64,000 nucleotides of DNA from Miscanthus floridulus (GCF_019320115.1 NC_089593.1:31479720-31543719); one strand, 5' to 3'. Positions 45,859 through 57,664 are shown, numbered from the stretch's first letter. Notes: generated by a model from the sequence alone, not told the origin. Numbers and translations: made by a program.

Positions 45859-45994
45859 GCCGAGCAGTTGTGAACCAATGCCGAGCAGTGTAAACCATCG
45901 CCGAGCAGCTGTGAACCATCACCGAGCAGTGTGAACCATCGCCGAGCAGCTGTGAACCATCGCCGAGCAGTGTGAACCATCGCCGAGCAGTGTA
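45859..45994. repeat. tandem array of about 21-bp units in the element 4 3' UTR
   Basis: Six to seven copies of GCCGAGCAGTGTGAACCATC, alternating GTGTGAACC and CTGTGAACC. It is in the same position as the arrays of elements 1 and 3. Confidence 0.88.
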
Positions 45995-46151
45995 TCCCAA
46001 GTTAGGCTTGCCATAAGGATGTAAGGAGCTCAAGTTCAAAATCAAAAATTTCCTCGCAGTGGACCAAGTGTGCCCACTTAGAGTCCGACCACGAGAAAGG
46101 GAGATAGTCTTCTTCAACTTCAGAAGGTGCGGAGTCTTCTAGATTAAAGCA

Positions 46152-46386
46152 AACACACTCACCGCAAGGTGAAGTGTGCCCACTTAGTCCCCGAGCCTAA
46201 CAGTAGATGACGCAGTCACGTGGTGCCAGGGTCCAAAGTAGAAGAATAGCAGAAGACCAGCCGAGCAGGTAGCCAGTCCCTAGGCGTAGCCCTAAAACGA
46301 GAAAAGTACATTCACCGCAAGGTGAAGTGTACCCACTTAGAGTCCGAGCCTAACAATAGGTGACGTGGTCACATGGTGCCAGGGTC
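46152..46386. repeat. duplicated conserved untranslated module in element 4
   Basis: Two copies (46152-46232 and 46306-46386) of the element 3 module at 31119-31199, both with CAAGGTGAAGTGT, CCCACTTAG and GGTGCCAGGGTC. A partial copy lies near 46065. Confidence 0.8.
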
Positions 46387-46638
46387 AGAAATAGCAGTCA
46401 ACAGAAGAAAGTCCCCAGCGTGGTGAGGAACCAAGTCCTACTGATGATGCAGTCCCCGAGCCTAAAATGGAAACCTTGGAGAAATCAAAACGCAGAGAAA
46501 AAACTAGAGTAATGGTTGTACAGTAGTAATTACTGAGCCGTAATAGATGGTGGAGAAGTCGATGAATATTCGGTGAGCAGTAACAAATTATGGCGATAAA
46601 TGGGCGATATGGGCTGCAGTTGCACAAAAGCCTAGGTA

Positions 46639-46643
46639 ACAGC
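46639..46643. repeat. target-site duplication of solo LTR (ACAGC), left
   Basis: ACAGC before TGTCACACCC, repeated at 49573-49577. Confidence 0.9.
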
Positions 46644-49572
46644 TGTCACACCCAATTTTAAGGATAAAATTGAATGCATAAAACTCATGTGTGCCCAGGG
46701 ATCAGTCACACACATAAGTCGACAAATTACATAAAGTATCATCATGGTGTCTCTTACATCACGATAAATAACATAACTTAGTCTTACACAACACAGCAGG
46801 AAAATAAAAAGATAGCTCTCATGTGGAAGCTCCAACACAGGGACGGTCAACTAGTTGACCACAAGCCTAATAGTCCTCCGGAAACTCCTCATACACATTG
46901 TCATCTGTTACCCATCCGGGATGTTTATCCAAATATAGAAAGTAAACAAGCGTGAAGTACTTCCCATACTTAACAAGATAACATGAGGTTATGAAGCTCA
47001 AAAAGGATGACACAGGTTTACTGCAGTTAGCACTTTTAGTAAGTCAAGATTTTATTATCAAGTATTATCAAGTTATGCTTAAGCTCCCATTTATACCCAC
47101 ATAATCAGATGTCAGAATCATTTGAATCATATTATCATCAGTATACCATCATAAATGAACCACAATGAGTAACCAATTATTCTGTGAGTTTTCCGGGCCG
47201 CTCGTGACCGTGAGCACGACTGTTATAACAGTTTGTAACCCTCTGCAGAGGTGGTGCACATTCACCGCGAGTCATGATTCCCATGTGCCCGGGTTAATTA
47301 CTCCCATGTCACTGCCAAGGTGAGCGGGCAGGGTACACTATGAAGCCATTTCATAGGTTTCTCTAATAAGTTAGGGCCGCTAGGTTTCCTCGGCAGGCAA
47401 ATGTAGGAACCCCCCTTTCCTATGGCACATATCCATCGCGGCTATACACATAGGAACAGAGGCAGTCCTATACCCAACGTGGCAAGCCCCTCTTGCGCCA
47501 TAAAGGTAACCTCTAACAAGCTAGAAAAGGTCCTATTACTGAGCTAAAGTCAGAGCCATATGACTCTCACGGTTGCACTACCAGTCCCAGCTTTTGCCGA
47601 CAGATAAGTCCTTATGGAGGGCCAGGAGCAACATGATCAAAAGTCATTTGCACCTTCACCCGATGGATCAGTTGTTATAAATCATGTGATACTTTTAGTT
47701 CCATAGAACCTTTAACCTTTGTATAGATCATGTTCAGTTAGAGCACTAGCAATCTACCCATATGTAATTAACCCACAGGAGTCAAGGGAACATGTCATCA
47801 AATGACTAGAATGTCCTTATGTTTATCAAAGTTAGACACATGCACATGAGTAAATGATTAAAGTGAATAGGACATCAAGGTAAGCCCATGCTATACTTGC
47901 CTTGGTTAGCAAACTCCTGCTGATCCTGCTAGTCGTCAAAGTACTCCTGGTCACCAACGTTCTCCTCACCGTCTAAACACAACCAACACAGCAACATACA
48001 ATATTCCAAAGGCATTCATGCAAAGCAAACAATCCTACAGTTAGAACAGTGCACCAGAAGTATAGAAAACAAGATAAAATGTTTATGAAAAGATTCTATG
48101 TCGCGCTACGATCACGACAACACGAAGTTCACGAAAACGGAGCTAATACGCGAAAGTTATGATTTAAACGGGATTTCCTATAGCAATTTATTTAATTAAA
48201 TCTAACCATGAAATTTAAAAGTTGCAAACATGATTAACAGTGGTACTAACACGTAGATTATGAAATTATGAAACTAACGCAATTTGAACGGGTCAATTCG
48301 GAGCTAAAACAAAGTTTTTATGAGCAAAACAAATCTAGTGGCATTTATGTAAATACTGAAAACATATTTTGGACTAAAACAGTATACTTTACGTTTTCAA
48401 AATGAGAAAGCGTACTCTAGAAACATGCTTTGGACAGCGGGTTAGGACTTAGAAAAACTCAGGGTCTCTTAAGCAAAACAGCCATGCGAAGGGGTATCAT
48501 CCGATCTAAGCCGTCGGATCATGGATGGGTGGTTCGGATTAGATCAGGGGGGAGAGAGAAAGGGATGCCGGCCGGGAACAGTAGTTCCGGCGGCGGCGCA
48601 GCCATGGCCGGTGGCGAGAACAGGCTGGCGCGTGCGGAACTCCGCCTACGGGCCATGGTGTGCCCCTCCGAGAGCACCGGTGGCAGGGGAGAAGGGGACC
48701 TCGGCCAGGCCGATACGGTGACCGGAGGACGCGGCCGAGGCGGCGGTCGCCATGGCCGGCGGCCGGAAGCTCGTGGGCGCATGCAATAACGGTCATACAA
48801 GCCGCCAAATGCCAAGGGAAAAAGTCGGGGAGAAAGAGGAGAGCACAGCGATTCTCACCACTACGAAAATCAGAGATGGAGGTGGCTCAGGGACGACGGA
48901 CCACGCGAAGGGGCGGTCGGCGAACCACGGCTCTGCGGTGCGACGGTTTCCTCATGCACGGGCGAATGTGAGAGGGTGCGGGGAGACAGCAGGGGGGTGC
49001 GGCGGGGTCACGGCTCCATTTTTGTAGAGGCAGGGCGCGGGGGACGCTCCCACGATACGGACATGGGCGCGGTGCGACGACGGTTGCACTTGGACCGGAC
49101 GCGGGCGCGGGACGCGCGAAAGGTTGGCGATGGCGCTAGCAAGTGGGCACAAGCTATCAGCGCAGAGAGAGAAGGAGGGCGCGACAGCAGTTTCCTACCC
49201 GAGCTAGGCCGGCGCGCTTGCTTGGGCTGCGCAGGCCGTCACGGTGCACAAAGGAGAAAAGCCGCGCAGCTGGGCTGGGGCTAGGGCCAGCAGGACCGAA
49301 ATGAGAGAGGGGAGGGAGTGAGAAGGATTTTTTTAATAGATTTCCAAAAGCATTTTCAAATAGATTATGAATTCATTTGAACTTTGATTCAAGACCAATC
49401 ATTACAAAGATGAAAGTGCAGGCAGCATGTATGCATAAAAAGGGTACTAACCTTATATCTGATTTTTTAATTTCCCAAAAATTATTAATTCCCTATATTT
49501 CAATGCACACATAATAACATAATTAAATCAAATTTACTATTTTAAAAAGAATGCAAATTTTAGGGTGTTACA
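46644..49572 (-). repeat. solo LTR, 2.9 kb, chromovirus-like
   Basis: Bounded TGTCACACCC...GGGTGTTACA, with perfect 5-bp duplications ACAGC on both sides and no internal coding domain. On the minus strand it begins TGTAACACCCTAAAATTTGC, the usual start of Tekay/Del-type LTRs. It has a GC-rich block (48480-49300) before an AT-rich end, like the LTRs of element 2. It arose by LTR-LTR recombination, which removed the internal part. Open frames in the GC-rich block overlap in many phases and are not genes. Confidence 0.88.
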
Positions 49573-49577
49573 ACAGC
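49573..49577. repeat. target-site duplication of solo LTR (ACAGC), right
   Basis: ACAGC directly after GTTACA, identical to 46639-46643. Confidence 0.9.
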
Positions 49578-49663
49578 CGACCACGCTATTGCGGACAATT
49601 CAGAGAGGCGCAAATCATGGAGCGGTTTCCCAAAAACCCTCGAATGCGAAAGGTGGGGGGGTG

Positions 49664-49774
49664 CTTTATAACTGCGTCAGCCGCACCCCGCGCTCCCACC
49701 TTTGCCATTTCACCCCTTCGTCTTCCTCCTCAGCCCTCGCGCTTCTGCCGTCAATCCCAAACCAGATCTGAGAG
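49664..49774 (+). promoter_or_regulatory. putative promoter and leader of the element 4 antisense gene
   Basis: CTTTATAAC at 49664-49672, then a C/T-rich leader (CGTCTTCCTCCTCAGCC at about 49720), then ATG at 49775. This mirrors element 3. Confidence 0.5.
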
Positions 49775-52700
49775 ATGGCGCCGAAGAGGGGAGCTGGAAA
49801 CCCGAAGAAGGCTGACCGTCGGAGCCAACCAGTGACAACGAAGTGGGTGCCTGTCGAACATGGGGGAGGCGGAGATCATCAGGATGGTGGAGGCAGGGTG
49901 TCCTTTCTGATCGTGTCACCACCGAATGGTGGCCAGCCAGTGGTGAGCCCTTCCCGATGACTGATACAGACTGAAGTAAGTAGTTTCTGAAGATTATTTC
50001 TAGCGCGGGTTAGGATTTCCTGTTCATCCTTTCTTGAGGGGACCTATTGGAGTTCTGGAGAGTTAGTACTGTGCAATCTCCACCCAAACACTATCTTGCA
50101 CATCTTGATTTTTATCCACTTCTAGTGAGGCGTATCTTAGAGTTCTTCCCCACTTCAACCTCTTCTGTCATCTGTTCTGGCTGAAGAAGAAGGGTGGTGG
50201 CGGTTCTAAGGTGGTCAGGCGGCAGTTTATCTTCAACTCTATGATGGAATGGCAGGCGAGTACATCACTATACCGCTGAACACCTCGCTGAAGGGGTGGA
50301 ACGCCAGGTGGTTCTACATGAAGCAGATCCATCCTGCCATCCGCTGCTGACGTCGACCATGTTCTAGAGAACCAGAGGAGCTGGTCAGAGAGGCCTGAGC
50401 AGTGCTGACATGGAGCAGGTGAGGGAGCTCCTCGACCTAATAAAGAGGCATGAAGATGAATGGCGGATTAGTGGCGGCGAGCTTCATAGTGCGCTGCATC
50501 CAGCCGTTCAAGGAGAGGGCCCACACGGGCTTTGACTTCAAGGGGGACACCAACGGCACCTAAGAGAGGTCGGAGAGGCTGTCAAAGGATGATGTGCTAG
50601 AGCGGGCCATAGGGCTATTCGCTCCAAATGCCTCAGTTCAATGTGTCAGGGCAGACGAGATCCTTTAACTGCACTGAACCCACCTCCTTAGGTAAAAGTC
50701 TCAATTGTTTGTTCCTGATCCTTTTTATCCTAGTAGCATTGCCGAGTAGTGAACTAATTAACTTGTGGAAAGATCCATTCGCAGGAATGAGCGGCGTACT
50801 TCTCGGGCATGCCGAGGAGCGATTGGTCGAGGGCAGTGGACGCTCAGCCAACAATGCTGCCTGAGGAGGGTGCCATCAGTGCCTCGTCGGAATCTAGAGG
50901 CGTGGACACTGGTCGAACAGAGAGTCCCCCCCCTGGTGTTGAAGAAAGTCTGGGGGAAGAGGGCAGCGGCAGATGAGCTGGCCCAGAAGAAGAGGAAGAT
51001 GGCGGGTGCTACTCCCCACAAGCCAGGCGGCATCCGCTTGGCGGTGACCAGACCACTCGAATGCAGAGTACGGCGATGTCTGAGTGGTCGAATGACGACG
51101 GGGCTCCAGTGGCTCCTCCACCGAGCATTGAAGCACCTCCGCGCAACACGCGCGTGGAGGTACAATCGATGGGAGGGGAGGAAGTCCCCAAGCAGTAGGT
51201 GAAGGGAGTCCCCGAGCAGCAGGCGAAGGGAGTCCCCAAGAAGCAGTAGGTGGAAGAGAGGCCGACGGTGGAGGCCGTGAGACCTCCACCTCAGGGCATG
51301 TGGGTCGACCCCAGGGCCGCACCTAGGGGCTCGGGTAGGCATCGCCGGTTTAGAAAAGTGTACCTGGAGGCTGACACATAAGTATCCTTGCCTTGGACTT
51401 ACTTTGATGTCGTATCTTTATCTCTTTTGGCTATTGACGAGTCAATCTGATGCAGAGCGAGGCGTACAGAGGATTTGAATCCGTCTGTCCAGACCGGCGA
51501 GCAGCTGGGGGCTAGTCCCAGCATGGAAGCAATGCCAGCAGACCCCGTCCCGGAGTCCCTGGGTGCTCGGCGGCCTACGGAGGAGTCAACCGCCGCTGCT
51601 GATGAACTTGGTGGTGGAGAACTGTTGGCGTTGACGACAGACAAGCCGGCGGCGGTGCTCGAGGCAATGGCGGGAGCCTGCTGGGTCTTCAAAGGCTAAA
51701 GCTAGAGTTGCCGACGCCGCACACTGGAGTATGGAGCGGAGAAGCTGGTGGTGCCAGAGGAGGAGATGGCGCTCCTTGAGGCATCGGAGGGCATGGTCGG
51801 ACACGCTGTGCGGCCATCCGAGCCCCATGGTGGTGCCCCTAGCTACGGAGGAGGATGAAGTGGAGGAGATTGAGCATGAGGAAGCTCGCCCTCAAGCCAT
51901 TCTGGATCCTCCTTCAAGCGGGGCGATGAAGTGGTGGTCGTTGAGGAGGAGGACGCCACCTAGGGAGCTCATGGAGGCTGGAGTCCACCCTTTCCACAGC
52001 GATGAAGCAGATCAAGGTTAGCAGTGCATCAGCAATGTTCATATTTGGCGTTGGAGATTGGAGTTCTTCATAATCTTGGTGCTATTGTAGGGGATAGCTT
52101 GGACTAGCCGAACAACGGTGACAGCTTGATCTAGAGGATGGAGACCCTCACTGAGGAGAACGCAAAGCTAAAGGAGGCGATGAAGCTTATGGAGAAAAAC
52201 TGTCTAGAGGGCCCAAGCACGAGCAGGATCTTGCCAGAGCTATTGTGCGGGATCTGGAGTACCAAAATGGGGCTCTATCCAAGCAGCTGGTGACCATCTC
52301 CGAGCAGCTTACGAGTGTTTCCGAGCAGCTGGAGCGCAATTTTGGGTAGCTGAGAAATGTCTTCGAGCAGAAAAAAGGTATGGCAGATCGGCGAATTTAC
52401 TTTGCATTGCTGAAGTCTTATTGTTGTTGATGACCGTTATGCTTGTAGAGCAAGATGCAGAGCTCGGCTAGTTAAGCCAAGTCATCGGTCAACTCTAGGA
52501 GGAGGAGAAGAAGATGACTGGGCGGGTAGAGAAGCTAGCGAAAGAGCTGAAAGGTAAGTACTTCGTGGTTAGAGTTACTGCTGGAGTAATTTCTTTGCTT
52601 GACACACCCTTGTGATGCCTGCAGACTACCGTTATAGGGCCAAGGCGTAGTTTGATGTGCTAGAGCAGGAGGCTAGGACCCAGAGGAACAAGCTCAATGC

Positions 52701-53052
52701 CGTAGTTGCGGGAGTCAAGTCGGTGCTCGACTGGGTAAACATGGAGGTGGCTCCTTAGCCCGACGGTAGGCCGCCCCATCCAGACACCATCATTGATAGG
52801 TGCAAGGCGGCATGGGAGAACTTCAAAAGCTTCAACCACGATGCCACTATCATCACCGTTACACACGCTCTAGCGGTGGTCCGGTCCTACTACCCTGTCA
52901 TTGACCTTCAAGCGATAGGGGCCAGATTCACCAGAGGGACGGGCGCGATGGAGCATCAGCAGCTGGAAGATGAGGTGGAGGACGCAGCGAAGAAACTGGC
53001 CTATGATGTTGACCTGTTTGGCGAGATGGACGGCGATGGCCAAGCCAAATGA
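49775..53052 (+). pseudogene. decayed antisense gene of element 4 (Transposase_28 and coiled coil)
   Basis: This is the counterpart of the element 3 gene. It starts at ATG 49775 (MAPKRGAGNPKKADRRSQ). A frameshifted Transposase_28-like stretch is readable at 50080-50420: SPPKHYLAHLDFYPLL, then pieces equivalent to FCHLFWLKKKGGGG, MAGEYITIPLNTSL and RWFYMKQ. Basic and Pro-rich linkers follow (50760-51400), then acidic exons (51440-52020) and a coiled coil with repeated SEQL units (52090-52375). GT-AG introns are at 52378-52448 and 52554-52624. The second has the same exon border GAGCTGAAAG as element 3. The tail includes HALAVVRSYYPVIDLQAIGA (about 52866) and ends near 53052. Many frameshifts make it inactive. 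Confidence 0.65.
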
Positions 53053-53653
53053 CCTGCTCGGAGAGTAATCTATAATAGCTGGAGAGGATAGTTAAAACGC
53101 GTGAGGGCACAGACAATCATTTATGTGTATGTATAAATGTTGTAAAGTGACATGTGCATGTTTATGCAGTTTGCCAGTATTTCATTGAAAAATCATTGTA
53201 GTGTTAACCCTAACGCAATTATACGTAGTATAAGTAGTGTCCGAGCAGTTAGTTCTTTACTGGGCTCTTGGCCTTGGCTAGCCCGTATTCCATAACGTCG
53301 AGCACGGAGCCTGTGCACATGTAGGAGGAACAGGCGTGACCAAGGAACCACAGTCGACCACCCATAACATAGAGCGTGGAGCCCATAGCATGTGTAGGGA
53401 GAGATCAGAGACTGGGTCTTCTCCATCGAGCATAGAGCAGAACGTGTGCTGCTCGGCGGTTGGCGAAATATCTTAGAGATATGGAGAAATGTGGCGGAGC
53501 ATTTATGGAGATCACATATTGGAGTTTGTTAATAGTAGCTTAGAGTTGGCGACTGCAAATGGAGATTAAATCATAATAGAGAAATAATGGAGACAAATTA
53601 TGGCGACAAAAACTTCATTCAATATGGAGTGGAGAGTATATATCTGGAGCATT
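53053..53653. other. convergent gap between antisense gene and pol in element 4
   Basis: AT-rich region of about 600 bp between the two converging 3' ends, as in element 3. A TGGAG-rich stretch (GATTATGGAG-like pieces, 53460-53640) is repetitive. No coding domain is seen. Confidence 0.5.
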
Positions 53654-54728
53654 TCAGGGATAGAAACGTATAAGGTGCTCCATGTGCCATGAATTGGGAA
53701 TTTTGATTCTGTCCAAGTCACATAGCCAGTAAGACCCTAGTTGGGTAACCTCTTTGACCACGTAGGGCCCTTGGCCCTTCCCAGGGGGAGGAGAGCTTGT
53801 GCATTCCTTTAGTTTTCTATTTTCTACAGAGAACAAGGTCGTCGATAGCAAACGAACAACCTTTGATGTTGCGGTTGTAATATCTTCGCAAGTCTTCTAG
53901 GTATTTGGCTGTGCAAATACAGGTGATTAGGCATTCTTCTTCGTCCCTATCAACGTCCTCTGTTCGAACAGCTGCGGCTTGCTCTTCACTATAATGTTCC
54001 ACCCTAGGTGCTCAGAAGGCAATGTCCGCTGGTAGTATGGCTTCTGAGCCGTAGACCAAGAAATATGGAGACACACCGATGCTGCAACTAGCTTGAGTGC
54101 GTAGTCCCCAGACCACAGCTAGGAGCTCTTTGAGCCATCTGCCCGGATCCTTTTCCTCTTTCTAATATAGCCTCTTTTTGAGGGCATCAAGGATCATGCT
54201 GTTCGCCCGTTTGACATGGCCGTTGGCTCTAGGATGGGCAATGGAGACATATTTGATGGAGATGCATCGGTCTTTGTAGAAGTCCCAAAAATGATGACTG
54301 GTGAATGTAGTTCCAAGGTCAGTGATAGTGCTATTCGGGAGACCGAATATGTGGATGATATCTTCAAAGAGCTCGACTGCCTTCTTTGTAGTAGCCGAAA
54401 CAAGCGGTTTGTATTTGATCCACTTGGAGAACTTGTCGATGGCAACGTACACATACCGGAAACCACCTAGCGCTAGCTTGAAAGGTCCGATCATGTCCAG
54501 TCCCCAGCATGCAGAAGGCCAGGAAGCTGTGATGGTTTGCAGTTCTTGTGCCGGCACGTGTATTTGCTTAACAAAAAAATGGCATCCTTCACAATGTCGG
54601 ACAAGGTCTTCTGCATCGGTGATGGCCGTGGGCCAGTAAAAACTAGCTCGGAAAGCTTTGCCAACCAGGTTTCTCGAGGCCACGTGGTTGCCGCAGGAAC
54701 CAGAGTGAATTTCGAGAAGTAGTTTCAC
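53654..54728 (-). pseudogene. element 4 integrase
   Basis: The minus strand carries the zinc finger HSGSCGNH ... HCEGCHFFVKQ (54590-54710), the core with WGLDMIGPF and TITDLGTTF, and the position of the catalytic Glu. This reads NGHVKRANSM, so Glu is replaced by Lys (about 54205). The C-terminal pieces (EEECLITCICTAKYLEDL, DLVLCRK, SSPPGKGQGPYVVKEVTQ, PNSWHMEHLIRFY) follow in other frames down to 53654. The lost Glu alone would abolish strand transfer. Frameshifts lie near 54160 and 53815. Confidence 0.85.
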
Positions 54729-54752
54729 CCCCTCTTCTTGGGTGATGCATTT

Positions 54753-55500
54753 CTACAGTATCCCTTCCTTGGCACTTTTCCTCACCAAGTTCCTGTCCAC
54801 CAACACGTAATGCTTGCTTCGATGGATTAGGCGTTGAGTTTTAGTCTTGTTGGCGGGTACATCGGTGCTGGTGAGGTACTTGATGAACTGTTCCCTCCAA
54901 TCGGCGGCCGGCGAAGGTACTGTAAGCACTAGCTGCTCGACAGGGGGAATTTCTTGAACTTCCTTTTCTTCCTTAATAGACGGCATAAAGAGGTCTTAAC
55001 AAAAACCCCTAGGTGGAATCACGATGCGAGAAGAGCCTATCTTAGATAGGTGGTCGGTGAGCTAATTTTGATCTCATACCACATGGTGGTACTCGATACC
55101 ATAGAACTTCTCTTCGAGTTTCCTGATTTGGCACAATATGTGTCCATCTCCACACTGGAGCAGGACTAGTCTTTGTTGAGCCACTTGATGACTAGCGTAG
55201 AGTCTTTGTATACCATGGGGCATTTGACACCGAGCTTGATGGCTATATGGAGTCCGTGGAGACATGCTTTGTATTCAGCGGCGTTGTTGGAGGCTAGAAA
55301 ATGTATTCGGAGAACGTATTGGAGCTTGTCTTTGGTCGGAGTAATGAATAAGATGCCTAGCACTAGCACCGTTGATGTTGAGAGTGCCAGTCGAAGTACA
55401 TCACCCAGTGCTCAGGGCAAGTAGCGGGGATGGGCTCTTGAATCTCGGTCCACTCAGCGACGAAATCAGCGAGCGCCTATGACTTGATGGTAGGCCTACT
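54753..55500 (-). pseudogene. element 4 second RNase H and linker
   Basis: Minus-strand fragments of the Tat aRNH: ILFITPTKDKLQYVLRIHFL, NNAAEYKACLHGLHIA (Glu kept) and YKDSTLVIKWLNKD (Asp kept), then FYGIEYHHVV in another frame, and a linker (PSIKEEKEVQEIPPVEQL) toward integrase. The first Asp region near 55400 (VMYFD-like) is disrupted by a shift. At least three frame changes occur, so no enzyme is made. Confidence 0.8.
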
Positions 55501-55779
55501 TCTGAATTCGATGGAGTAAGTGCCGAGCTCGATATCCCACTTGATGATGCTGGCCATTGGCCTCTTTGTTGTGGAGAATGTCCCCCCCAGAGGGAACTCG
55601 GTGACCACGGCGATCTTGTAATACCCGAAGTAATGGCGGAAGCTTGCGCGATGTGACCAGAATTGTGTATAGCAATTTCTAAACTTGAGGATAATAAGTT
55701 TTGGACTCATTAAGGACCTCACTGATGAAGTAGACCAGACGTTGCACCTTATAGGCATGTTCGACCTCTTCGCGCTCAA

Positions 55780-56640
55780 CGATGATAGCTTGTGCTAATG
55801 ACGCGAGAAGTGGTGGCGATGTAGATCAGTAGAGTCTCGTCTGGTCGAGGCGCCGTCATGATCAGAGGCTTCATTAGAAACAACTTGAGCTGCTCAAAAG
55901 CTGTATCTGCCTCCCCCGATTAGGAGAAGCGCTCGGAGGCCTTGAGGAGTTTGAAGAATGGTAGTCCCTTTTCGCTAAGGCACGATATAAAGCAGCTGAG
56001 AGCAGCCATGCAACCTATAAGCTTATGAATATCCTTTACGTACGCTGGCCATTTCATGTTGGTGATGGCGGAGACCTTGTCGAGGTTGGGCTCGATGCCA
56101 TGAGTGTTGATGATGTAGCCCAGGAGTATGCCGGATGAAACTCCAAAGATGCACTTTGAAGGGTTCAACTTCCATCTGTACCTTTTCAGGATGGCGAATG
56201 TTTCTTCAAGATCAGCGATGAGATTATCAGCGGTCTTTCACTTGACGACCACATCTTCAATGTAATCTTTGATGTTGTAGCCTATCTGTTGATCGAGGCA
56301 CATCTAGATGGCCCTTTGGTAGGTCGCCCTAGCGTTCTTGAGTCCGAAGGACATGGTGGTATAGCAATATGCACCAAAAGGCGTGATGAATGATGTCTTG
56401 ATCTGGTCATCTTCCTTGAGGGATATCTGGTGATAGTCGGAGTAACAATCGAGGAAGGAGAGCAATTCACAACCGGTGGTGGAGTCTACAACCTCATCTA
56501 TCCACGGCAGACCAAAGGGGTCTTTAGGGCAGTGTTTGTTAAGATCATTGTAATCAACGCACATTCTCCATTCTTTATTCTTTTTTTGAACGAGAATAGG
56601 GTTTGCTAACCACTCTGGATGATACACTTCTTTGATAAAT
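55780..56640 (-). pseudogene. element 4 reverse transcriptase
   Basis: The minus strand has VQKKNKEWRMCVDYNDLN, SFLDCYSDYHQISL (Asp kept) and FGAYCYTTMSFGLKNARATY. The active-site box reads YIEDVVVK at about 56260, so the first Asp of YVDD is Glu. Downstream, NPSKCIFGVSSGILLGYII and GCMAALSCFISCLSEKGLPF mark the thumb and connection. TAG stops follow RAI and VVVK. It is homologous along its whole length to element 3 RT. Confidence 0.85.
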
Positions 56641-56876
56641 CCGGTAGCTAGGAGCCATTTTATTTCTACCCTAATAGCCTCCTTCTTGTCTGGCGTGAAT
56701 CGTCGGAGTTTCTACTTGATTGGTTTGGCGGTCGGCGAGACATTCAAGGAGTGCTCGATCTTCTCCCATGGTACCCCTCGGCATGTCTACAGGTTTCCAA
56801 GCAAACACATCGGCATTGGCATGTTGGAAGGAGATGAGCACGCTTTCCTATTTGGGGTCGAGGTGAGCCCCAATCT

Positions 56877-57664
56877 TCACGGTCTTGGTGGGGTCGTGAG
56901 GTCGAGGTCGACCTCCTTTGTTTCCTTGGACTTGGCGGAGGCACATGGAGGCTCCAGCGCTGGGATCTCTAGGTCGTCAGTGGGTGCCGTCTTGGTGTCG
57001 GTGACCTCGCTAGCCATCTGGATGGAGAGGTCGGTGGCTTCAGCGCGGGTGAGACTTTCTGTCTCGTAGGCATAGGCGATGGAGAGGTTGGCCTGCAGGG
57101 CCAGGACTCCTGTAGGTGAAGGCATCTTCAGCACCAGATAGGCATAGTGCGGTATGGCTAGAAACTTGACCAGAGCTGGCCGACCAAGTATGGCATGGTA
57201 GGCGGTGTTGAAGTCGGCAACGTAGAAGTTGATGTGCTCGACACGATAGTTGCTAGTCATGCCGAACTATACTGGTAGGGTGATCTCTCCAAGCGGTTTG
57301 GATGCCCTGCCAGGTACCACACCCCAGAAGGAGAAGTCGGAGGGTGTGAGATCTCCTAGCCCATGCCCCAGCTCCTTTAGGGCTCCGGCGAAGAGGAGGT
57401 TCAAAGCGCTCCCATCGTTGACAAGCACTTTTCTAAAAAGTCCCTTTCTGGACGGTTGCATCAAGGTCAAGGGGAAATGCCCTGTGTAAGGGATGTTCGC
57501 CCACTGGTCGGTCCTGCTAAGGTGATGGGGACCTTGGACCAGGGGCGATAGCTAGGGTTGGTGACGGTGTCTTCTGCATTGATGGCGAGCACCCGGCGGG
57601 CAGTGAGCTTCCGATCTCTTCTGCTCTTGGCAGCAGTGAGGCCCTCGAAGATGGTGGTGACCAC
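56877..57664 (-). pseudogene. element 4 aspartic protease region
   Basis: The minus strand, in two frames split at about 57262, contains VLVNDGSALNLLF in place of the VLIDGGS active site, so the catalytic Asp position appears to be Asn. YHAILGRPALVKFLAI and IPALEPPCASAKS follow, as in element 3. The upstream part (RVLAINAEDTVTNPSYRP) is the gag-protease linker. It is inactive. Confidence 0.8.

Noticed and set aside
45859..45994. Regular short repeats resembling a CRISPR array
   Set aside because: Units are contiguous 21-bp tandem copies without unique spacers, inside a plant retrotransposon.
48430..49284. Overlapping frames of 90-119 codons
   Set aside because: They lie in the GC-rich block of the solo LTR, with no conserved motif and open in many phases.
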